NCBI RefSeq assembly: GCF_037042905.1
Contig: NC_087247.1
Coordinates: 59,047,920 to 59,111,919, forward strand
Direction: 5' to 3'
Length of the DNA stretch: 64,000 bases
From: Lytechinus pictus
Lineage: Eukaryota > Echinodermata > Echinoidea > Temnopleuroida > Toxopneustidae
Numbering within the stretch: position 1 is the first letter of the stretch; each line of letters opens with the position of its first letter. The translations under genes were made by a program, and so were the position numbers. Positions 13,079-21,258 of this stretch are shown one piece after another. The notes under the pieces were generated by a model. It had not been told where the DNA came from. It saw only the letters and a list, made by a program, of their open reading frames with translations, and did no database searches.

Positions 13079-15442
13079 CTAGTAAGGGGTCCTGCGTGAT
13101 TTAAAGTCAATATCGGGAGGACGACCTGGGGGGAGTCCAATGTGTTCTCCGACGGGGTGACATGGCCGACTCTGTGATATCATCATGAGGGCAGAAGTGA
13201 AGGGCACAATGGTGTCTGGCCACCTGAACTGAGGATCCAACATCTTACAGCACCGGGGATTACTGGTAGGACCTGAAGCATCACCGGGGACATCTCCAGG
13301 AGAATCCGGGGGTCGCCCAGGTAGGTCATCGATCCGTAGGATACAAGGATGAGGAGCCATATGATGATGCTCGGCGACGGTGATGTTGTGCATGAGAGGA
13401 ACACAAGAAACCTTTACCCTAGGAGTCGAAAGAGGAAGGGCATTCAGGTAGCACCTACTGTTATCATGCGATGCGGGATCCAATGACTGACAACGATCTG
13501 GTTGAGATACAGAAACAATATCAGATGGGGAGTCATGGACTGCACAGTTACTGTGGTGTAAAGATTCATGATCAGGAGCCGATGGCTGTTGAGGTGTTAT
13601 AAGCTCACTGATGGGCTCTGTGGCTATAGGATGTCTGTCTGAGTTAACAGTAGGTTCCATGTCTCCAAGGGCTTCACTCGTAGATGACTGGTCTGCAACG
13701 GCAGGATGGGCTCGTTCACGATTACGGGAGTCCGGAATTGAAACAAGGTAAGATTGGTCAACGCCATCGCAAGCCGAATCAGGTAAGCCTGCAGCAAGCG
13801 CATCGGATAGCGAGATAGCCGAAGGACCGTACGGATACGATGGTCCATCACCGAATGATACTACACGCTTAGCCGGTCGGATAAATACATCATGTAATTC
13901 CATGAATGGAATTCCAGCCTGTACAGCAACATCCAAAGACTCTACCACTAATCCTTTGAAGAGAAACTGTCTGTTGTCCCTTGTGAATGTGAGACAGGTC
14001 TCACCTACAATCGTAAGAGGGGAGGAATTGTCAGAAGGTCGAACTGATAGGGAAGTGGCGGTTATCTCGGCCCCAAGGTCTTGGACCACAGAACGTTGAA
14101 TCAAATTCTCCGCAGAACCACAGACAATGCTCACACGGACACACCGATCACCATGGAACAGTTCCACGAAGGGAGTAGTCACGGGGGCCTGATTAGGCAC
14201 AACGAATGAACTAGCCACAGACCTATGTGGCGTACTGTGAAGACCTTGGACCTCATCTGACTCTGATGATTGTCCATTGCACCAGTGAGGGTCTCCCTGA
14301 ATCGCTGACTCTGACTTCGAGTCATCAAAGCAACCAAGATGTAAACTAGGATCTATGGAGGAACGATCCACGGCATACGATGAACAGTCAACATATTCAG
14401 TTGGAAGACAGCCTGGAACATGATCACAACCAGGGTCATGATCGACAATCAACTCATCGCAGGTATCACTACAAGTCTGAAAATTGGTGTAGCCGAGAAT
14501 GCTAGCCGCCTTGCGAGCTCGAGTAATCATGCGCCTTTCATGGTCAGGCAAGAATGGACAGTCACCAATATGGTGGCGGTAACCATGCCGACTAGCATTA
14601 AGACAAAGTGGGCACACAACTTGGTTTACGTTAGGCCTATGATGAACTAAGGCGGGCCTAGGACTAGTCTGAATCGATGAAGGTGTAATGCTATAACTAT
14701 TGGTATCCTGGATATGTTCAGGACTCGACATATACTGATAGTAAGGTACATCACACTTGTGGTTATCATTTGCGTCATAATAGGCAGATTTATCATACAT
14801 CTCTTTACTAGACCTACTACCGATATCATCTCTCGATTCATGATCATCGTACACGGCTTGATTATCGTTAAGCTTATGGCTTAAGTGTACGTGTAAAACT
14901 CTAATCTGATTCTGAGGATATGATTGGCTATGTAGATCTAGGCATGACTTTTGTCTGGAATCATCCAACTGATCACAATAAAAACTGTCATAATCTTCTG
15001 GTTCACTCTCATCAACATAATCATCTTCTGTGTCATTCTCATGATCATCTTCTGATTCATTCTCAACCTCATAGACATAATCATCTTCCGATTCTGGTTC
15101 ATTCTCATCACCATAATCATCTTCTGGTTCTTTCTCCACTTCATAATCATCGTCTGGTTTATTCTCATTCACACAATTACGACCATTAGGACTGGCCCTG
15201 TCACCGACAGGTTCAACATCATCCACACAATGAAATCTACTAATTTTACTATGTCTAACTCTAATTTCTTGATTTACTGTGTAATTTCTTGATTTACTGA
15301 TTGTGTAATTACTTGATTTACTAATTGCATGACTAGAAATGTTTTGAATCTCTGACAGAAAAGTACAAGAACCAACTTGACTGGGGCGGCCTCGCTCTCG
15401 GGCCTGGGGGCGAGGTCTTGACCTCGGTGAGGGAACAGCCAT
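13079..15442 (-). CDS. Gag-protease-like protein of the LTR element, 787 aa
   Basis: The single long ORF begins about 150 bp after the primer binding site, as expected for gag. Residues about 96-155 are extremely acidic with repeated E-D-D-Y units. Residues 277-295 hold a C-x2-C...H...C zinc knuckle-like motif, followed by CPFLPDHERR and a basic stretch, a pattern I know from gag proteins of invertebrate gypsy-like elements. Residues about 423-530 resemble a retropepsin fold including AGIPFMELHDVFIRPAKR, but the catalytic D-[ST]-G position reads VCGS, so the protease looks inactive. The C-terminal 250 residues are low in recognisable motifs. No polymerase follows. Function as a capsid protein mobilised by a partner is an inference. 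Confidence 0.7.
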   Translation of the reverse strand: MAVPSPRSRPRPQARERGRPSQVGSCTFLSEIQNISSHAISKSSNYTISKSRNYTVNQEIRVRHSKISRFHCVDDVEPVGDRASPNGRNCVNENKPDDDYEVEKEPEDDYGDENEPESEDDYVYEVENESEDDHENDTEDDYVDESEPEDYDSFYCDQLDDSRQKSCLDLHSQSYPQNQIRVLHVHLSHKLNDNQAVYDDHESRDDIGSRSSKEMYDKSAYYDANDNHKCDVPYYQYMSSPEHIQDTNSYSITPSSIQTSPRPALVHHRPNVNQVVCPLCLNASRHGYRHHIGDCPFLPDHERRMITRARKAASILGYTNFQTCSDTCDELIVDHDPGCDHVPGCLPTEYVDCSSYAVDRSSIDPSLHLGCFDDSKSESAIQGDPHWCNGQSSESDEVQGLHSTPHRSVASSFVVPNQAPVTTPFVELFHGDRCVRVSIVCGSAENLIQRSVVQDLGAEITATSLSVRPSDNSSPLTIVGETCLTFTRDNRQFLFKGLVVESLDVAVQAGIPFMELHDVFIRPAKRVVSFGDGPSYPYGPSAISLSDALAAGLPDSACDGVDQSYLVSIPDSRNRERAHPAVADQSSTSEALGDMEPTVNSDRHPIATEPISELITPQQPSAPDHESLHHSNCAVHDSPSDIVSVSQPDRCQSLDPASHDNSRCYLNALPLSTPRVKVSCVPLMHNITVAEHHHMAPHPCILRIDDLPGRPPDSPGDVPGDASGPTSNPRCCKMLDPQFRWPDTIVPFTSALMMISQSRPCHPVGEHIGLPPGRPPDIDFKSRRTPY

Positions 15443-15569
15443 TCAAAGGACTGTATGTGGGACTACGGCACTGAGGTAGTAAAAAATTGTTACACCTATC
15501 ACGACACATTTTTGCCGACCAACTGGTTGCTCGGATAGCATGAATCCCATCGGTGAGCGGAGCAGGCAA

Positions 15570-15592
15570 GGTTCAAATCCCAGCTGTCACCA
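15570..15592 (-). other. Primer binding site of the gag-only LTR element
   Basis: On the + strand this reads GGTTCAAATCC, then an acceptor-stem-like stretch, then CACCA directly against the LTR. The minus strand therefore starts TGGTGACAGC immediately after the 5' LTR, complementary to a tRNA 3' end. I cannot name the tRNA. Confidence 0.75.
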
Positions 15593-15769
15593 CGACATTA
15601 AGTAATAAAGGAGATGGGAAACCAGTTACAGTAATAACACTTTTACTAACCCAACCTAGGGGCAAACCTCATTTACAGTGCGCGGCCATCGTAAGGGCCG
15701 ATAAGACATCATCCCTCGCAGAGGGCGACATTTCACAAGACACATCAAATACAATAACATATTGGCGCA
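15593..15769 (-). repeat. LTR, 5' copy in element orientation
   Basis: 177 bp identical by eye to 11054-11230. It is adjacent to the primer binding site, so it is the 5' LTR of the minus-strand element and would carry its promoter. Confidence 0.85.
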
Positions 15770-17578
15770 TTGTGAAATACATGTGACAGATGGTGTAAAT
15801 TTACTGGTAGTCATCCTCACTCTTTCGTTGTCTAATAGGACTTTGTGAATGGCACCAAATAATATCATAAACCCGCTATAATAATGTGCATTGGATCCGC
15901 CCTGTTTTTATGACGTATATTGCGGAGAAGAGCAAGTTGGGTACAGCAAGTCTACTAACTTAGCCCAAGACAATATGAAATATAATGTTTAGAGATTGTG
16001 AATATTGTTACATTGAAATATCAGTTTCATGTTGATGAATCATATACTAGAAACTATATCATGTAGGGCCTATATTCATCTCTCGACCACTTCATAAATA
16101 TAATTATAATCGACTTTGTCCGCTTTGACTTCGTTGCCATTTATATTGGGGCCTATTATTACTGATAGAAAGTACATTGACTTTTAAAAAGTTATCAATA
16201 ATTACCTTGACATGCAGAAATGTCTTTATTAACTTTCAAGGAACGCATGTTTTCGCATCATGTCGTTTGATGATTAATTCGAATTCATTAATTCTTTCAG
16301 AAGCAAAATAATTCCACGAGATAAATTCTTGAATAAATCAAATTAATTCTAAAATAAACTACAGTTAAAATGACTAGATGAAATAAACCTGTGTTAAAAC
16401 TGACACCAATTACGCCTTTAGTAATTAAAATCACACCCTATATTATGAACATAATACCAAATATTATTGTGTTAATTATAAAACATTATATAAAACAGCG
16501 AGTGTTGAACCAACACTGCAAAATTAATGTAGTACCGGAGTATTACATTTACTGGTGATTTCATGTATTTTTAAAGAACCGTTTTGCTGCTATTTTAGTC
16601 ATATTGATTTTTTTTTCAAATTTGACTAGAACTCAGTCATTTATGTCAAGAAAACATTGATATACATGTATATTTAGTTTGTTTAAGAGTACAGTGATTG
16701 CGTGATATCTGCTATCTTCCGAACATACTATACTTTCATCGAAAAGGGTAAGAGATCCTTGGCACTTGGAAGTTATTTGAATACAAGTTTTTAGTTAAAT
16801 TTGAATTAGTTGCCTTGCGGTGAGAACTGTGCACGCATATCATGGTCACACTCAATACACTCCTCTAAATAGTTTTCTTCTATATATTAAGTAAATATGA
16901 TTCATTGTGAAATTTTGTTTTCACGGTTTTTTTTTGCATGGAATCACGCGTTCCAACCATTCTTAAACAATATTTGCATTCAACTATTAAATAGTACCGA
17001 CCTCGATCGTTTGCACTTTTTCGTCGAAACATGTGACCTATTAAGTATTTCATTTTGACCCACAGGCGCGTCTCCAAAAAGAAAAAAAGTAGAAAAGGGA
17101 GAAAATGGACAAAGCTGTATTGTTTTTCCTTTTTTTGGTCAAAAGAATAAAAACCTAAACGAGATGTTCTTCTCTCTCTCTCTATACAAAATTTGGCGTC
17201 CGCGCTCTGCGCTTTATTCCCCCCCCCCCCTCCCCGGCTATGGGACTCGTGTATTTCTTGCCAGATATTATAAAGAATACATTAATGCTAAGTATAAAAA
17301 GTATTTTTTTTATTGCATTGACACAAGATTTCCGCTCTTCTGATCTGTGGGTAAACACTACCGCCACTTCCTGAGTTCGCATATTATGCTATTTTTTCTT
17401 TTCAGCAAGCAATTTTTGGCAAGTGTCTGCTTTAAGGGCAGGTATAAAATTCGTACCGTGCTATACGCAAAAGTACACAAGATGAAACTTTATTCCATAT
17501 CTCTGCACATTAATTGTATCCCCGAACAGAGTTTGGAGGATACTATGGATTTGGCCTCGTCGCGCCGCGTCCGCCTCC
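15770..17578. other. Intergenic DNA, no gene seen
   Basis: AT-rich sequence without a supportable exon. A C run with a neighbouring CGCGCTCTGCGC motif at about 17195-17235 may be a relic of a CTCGC-family terminus. No signal-peptide exon for the downstream receptor could be identified here. Confidence 0.4.
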
Positions 17579-17893
17579 GCAGAGATTTCCTTGTGACCGC
17601 TCTATCAGCTGCATTTCTTCTCCGATCATCTTCAAATTTGGCATGAAGGTCGAGTATGGTATAGCGTAGCCGCCTATCGGTTTTGGTGTGGGCGGAGACA
17701 TCGTTGCCATGGCAACGAGAGTTTTTGTGGAAATAGCAGAGATGTCCTTGTGAGCGCTCTACCAGCTGCATTTCTTCTCTGATCATCTTTTAATGTGGCA
17801 TGAAGGTCCATTATGGTAAAGCAAAGCCGCCTATTGATTTTGGTGTAGGCGCAGACATTGTTGCCATGGTAACAAGAGTTTTTGTCGAGACTG
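17579..17893. repeat. Tandem duplication of about 158 bp with RFX X-box-like palindromes
   Basis: Two copies (17579-17736 and 17737-17893) share blocks such as CAGCTGCATTTCTTCTC, GGCATGAAGGTC and GTTGCCATGG. Each contains an inverted GTTGCC...(G/A)GYAAC palindrome, at 17703-17716 and 17860-17873, which fits the RFX X-box consensus. The pair leads directly into the 156-bp array. Confidence 0.65.
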
Positions 17894-17899
17894 AGGGAT

Positions 17900-18960
17900 C
17901 CAAACGTCGTCCGTCCGTCCGTCACAAACCTTATGACACAATATAACTCCACAACCGTAAGTCACTTATCAACCAAACTTGGATGGTAGATGGACTTGGG
18001 GTACCTGCATGTAATGCTGCAGTCAGAGGTCACATGGTAAGGTCAAAGGTTATTTTCAGGTCAACGTTACAGTTTACATGCAAGACTATCATATGAGACC
18101 TAACTCCGCAACCCTATGTCACTTTTCAACCAAACTTGGATGGTAGATAGACTTGGGGGACCTGCATGTTATGCTGCAGCCGGAGGTCACATGATAAGCC
18201 AAAGGTCATTTTTAAGTCAACGTTAAAGTTTACATGCAAGACTCTCTTAAGACACCTAACTCTGCAACCGTAAGTCGCTTTTCAACCAAACTTGGATGGT
18301 AGGTGAACTTGGGAGACCTGCATGTTATGCTGCAGTCAGAGGTCACATGATAAGGTCAAAGGTCATTTTTAGGTCAACGTTAAAGTTTACATGCAATTAA
18401 GACTCTCTTATATGACACCTAACTCCGCAACCGTAAGTCACTTTTCAACCAAACTTGGATGGTAGATGGACTTGGGGGACCTGCATGTTATGCTGCAGTC
18501 GGAGGTCACATGGTAAGGCCAAAGGTCATTTTCAGGTCAACGTTAAAGTTTACATGCAAGACTCTCTTATGACAGCTAACTCTGCAACCGTAAGTCACTT
18601 TTCAACCAAACTTGGATGGAAGATGGATTTGGGGGACCGTCATGTTATGCTGCAGTCGGAGGTCACATGTTAAGGTCAAAGGTCATTTTCAGGTCAACGT
18701 TAAAGTTTACATGCAAGACTCTCTTATGACACCTAACTCCGCAACCGTAAGTCACTTTTCAACCAAACTTGGATGTTAGATTGACTTGGGGGACCTGCAT
18801 GTTATGCTGCAGTCAGAGGTCACACGGTAAGGTCAAAGGTCATTTTCAGGTCAACGTTGAAGTTTACATGCAAGACTCTCTTTCTCCGCAACCGTAAGTC
18901 ACTTTTCAACCACACTTGGATGGTAGATGGGCTTGGGGGACCTGCATGTTAAGGTCATTG
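17900..18960. repeat. Tandem array A, about 156-bp unit, seven copies
   Basis: AACCAAACTTGGATGG recurs at about 17971, 18129, 18285, 18449, 18604 and 18760, with a variant near 18908, giving spacings of 148-164 bp. Each unit also has CTGCATGTTATGCTGCAG, GAGGTCACAT, AAGGTCAAAGGTCA and CAGGTCAACGTTAAAG. Open frames inside are by-products of the repeat. Confidence 0.85.
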
Positions 18961-19009
18961 TCGCCATGATAATTGCATTTATTCGTCAAATTTCTGTGTG
19001 AGCTCTATA

Positions 19010-19811
19010 CAGTGCGTCCCACAAAAAACGAAACCGAGATTTAGCGATGATTTATCATAACTTAATCATAAATACAATAGACAAATGACCTATCAATGTA
19101 AAGCTTAGAATCTCCTCTTTCATCTGATATTACTTAGATTATTCCTCATTCACGCATGAGTGAGCAAAAACAATTTGAAGAAAGGATACCAAAAAGTCAT
19201 TTGGCGGGGGTATCTGAATTTCAGAAAGAAAATCACATGCCTAACAAGTTCAATATCTGCTCTTTTATTTGATACCTTAATCACAAGAAATGGTCAAGAA
19301 ATAAAAAAGTTATGTTCCCTCGAAACAATGCTTGTATTTCCATAATTTCATTAAATAAACGTGTTTTCACCGTTTCCCACAGAAGCTATCGCACGGTTAA
19401 CAAAAGACTTAATGCATGGCTGATCGTCAACAAAACGGAGTGTCGAGTGAGTTTGAACGCGAGCCTGTAAAACCTCTTCATTTTATGAAATTATTGAAAT
19501 TCAAGCCTTATTTCAAATGAACCAGAACTTTTTCTGTAATTGAGGTATCAAATTAAAGAGCAGATATTGAACTTTTTGAAAATGTGGTTTTCTTTTTGAA
19601 ACCCAGATACAGCCCGCCAAATGACTTTTTGGTATCCCCTCTTCAAATTGTTTTTGCTCACTCATGCGTGAATAAGAAATAATCTAAGTAATTTCAGATG
19701 AAAGAGGAGATTCTAAGCTGTACAAAGGTAGGTCATTTGTCTATTGTATTTGTGATTAAGCTATGACAAATCATCGCTAAATCTCGGTTTCGTTTTTTGT
19801 GGGACGCACTG
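19010..19811. mobile_element. Tc1/mariner-like fold-back element with long inverted repeats
   Basis: The ends CAGTGCGTCCCACAAAAAAC and GTTTTTTGTGGGACGCACTG are inverted copies. The similarity continues inward for about 300 bp on each side (for example TCACTCATGCGTGA-type and GAGCAGATATTGAAC-type blocks). A TA dinucleotide lies directly outside each end (19008-19009 and 19812-19813), as made by IS630/Tc1/mariner transposases. There is no transposase ORF. It sits immediately after tandem array A. Confidence 0.8.
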
Positions 19812-19829
19812 TATATCGCAATGACGGAT

Positions 19830-20700
19830 GACCCGGTGGGTTCGGGGGATGCATGTGCTCGGCTGCGCGACCCGCCGAGCATCTCTAGTTTCCTATGGTA
19901 TGCTTTGCGTCATTATTTTGAAATTTTGAATATCACTCAAGTTTCTTAATCAAACAAAATGAATCGCTTATCAATTTTTATGAGCGAAATTACACACATT
20001 TTTTCTCCTTTTTCAAAATACATCACAGAGGTTTTTGTGCTTTGCGTGCATAGGAAAAATTCCTCTCCTTGTATCATCCCTTTCCCATTTTAGCTCTTTT
20101 TTTATTCGCAATCGAGTTTTTTATAATATAAGAAAAATCAAAATGAATAGGTTTCAGAGCATTTTCGAAATTTCAAAGCTTCAGCACTGTTCACGGGAAG
20201 GAATATCTCCTCCCTGCACATCTTCTACTCTGTAAGTAATGTGAGATAAAAATTACTATCAAATCTGATCTGGCCAAGGCAGGCATAGTACCAAAGTTGG
20301 CATTTTATACTACTAAATGAATGCGCTTTTCTGTTCTCAACTTTTTTATAAAACGTTTTAGCTTCTGTGCTTCGCGTGGGAAGAGGTATTATATCAAATT
20401 CCTTATTTTTTTCCATTTTGGGGTGAAAATAATTTCTTTCGAAAACAATGTTTATTTAATCATAGCAAGTAAATTGAATTCGAGCTGATAAGGGTACAGA
20501 GACGCAAGAGACGTCTTCTTTTGATTTGAATTTAATGCGACACCGGAACCCCCCCCCCCCTCCCTATACACCTTCCCACTAGGGAGCGCGCTTCCCGCGT
20601 TCTGTAAGTGTTCGCCCGCTTTGCGCGCACTTAACTTACCGCCCCATAGTACCGCCCTCTCCAAAATTAAATCGTGGCTACGCGGTTGTCGACCCATTAA
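19830..20700. repeat. Diverged CTCGC-type repeat region (uncertain)
   Basis: Short GCGC/GCTTCGCG-type patches (about 20034, 20362 and 20615) in AT-rich DNA, a C run at 20549-20562 and an end-like AAATCGTGGCTACGCG suggest an old or related CTCGC element. Borders cannot be fixed. Confidence 0.35.
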
Positions 20701-21135
20701 TTATGTCTAGAACCGTAAAAGGTCCATGCTAGAACAGAACTAAAGACAAAACAAACAAAAGTAAATTCTCGAAAACGAAATTGAAGAAATATCAGAAATG
20801 CAGACTTATCTGCTTATTGGAACTATGAATTTTCAAAGCCTTTTATAAGATGTAAAAATAATGGTATATTTTTGTAATACAATAAGGAGTGTAATTGTTA
20901 TGTTTACAATAATAAATAAAACTACCATTTCCCGCGAAATTGTTATCTGGTGAATCCTGAATTCTTACACGTTCTTTCTGTTTTATATAGATGTAATTAT
21001 GATTTACAGTTTGATTTATTTGTTTATTTCAATAAAAATGAAAAGTGACATCTTTATAACATGAACTTTTTACAAAGATTGGATCAGTTTTTAATATTCT
21101 ATTTCATTGTGATGTTGTATATAATCTCTTTCTAG

Positions 21136-21258
21136 CCCCATGTATCAACGATACCCTTCGTTGTCCTATAAGCAGAGCATGTTACTCACCTCAAGCGGTA
21201 TGTGATTCTTACGACGATTGTGGCTCTGGTTTTGATGAAATGGAATGCACAAATTTAG
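21136..21258 (+). CDS. Adhesion GPCR exon: LDL-receptor class A domain
   Basis: Phase 1 at both ends. Six cysteines in LDL-A order end in CDSYDDCGSGFDEMEC, which keeps the acidic calcium-binding residues and the final D/E pair. The usual second aromatic is not clear. LDL-A modules bind calcium and often ligand. The 1-1 phase makes this a shuffling-competent exon. Confidence 0.85.

Larger units (their letters stand above)
11054..15769 (-). mobile_element. LTR retrotransposon with gag-protease ORF only
   Basis: Two 177-bp direct repeats at 11054-11230 and 15593-15769 look identical. Next to the right repeat, 15570-15592 matches a tRNA 3' end (GGTTCAAATCC arm, then acceptor ending CACCA), so it is a primer binding site for minus-strand orientation. 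A purine-rich AGAGAAAAGTGG (minus strand) borders the other LTR. ATGC on both outer sides (minus strand) may be the target duplication. The only substantial ORF is at 13079-15442. About 1.85 kb between that ORF and the 3' LTR has no RT, RNase H or integrase. This is the form of a gag-only non-autonomous element. Confidence 0.85.

Noticed and set aside
14920-15189. His-rich frame on the + strand opposite the gag-like ORF
   Set aside because: It is the complement of the acidic E-D-D-Y repeats of the minus-strand ORF and has no support of its own.
15570-15592. Possible tRNA gene end
   Set aside because: Only the 3' half of a tRNA is present and it abuts the LTR, so it is a primer binding site.
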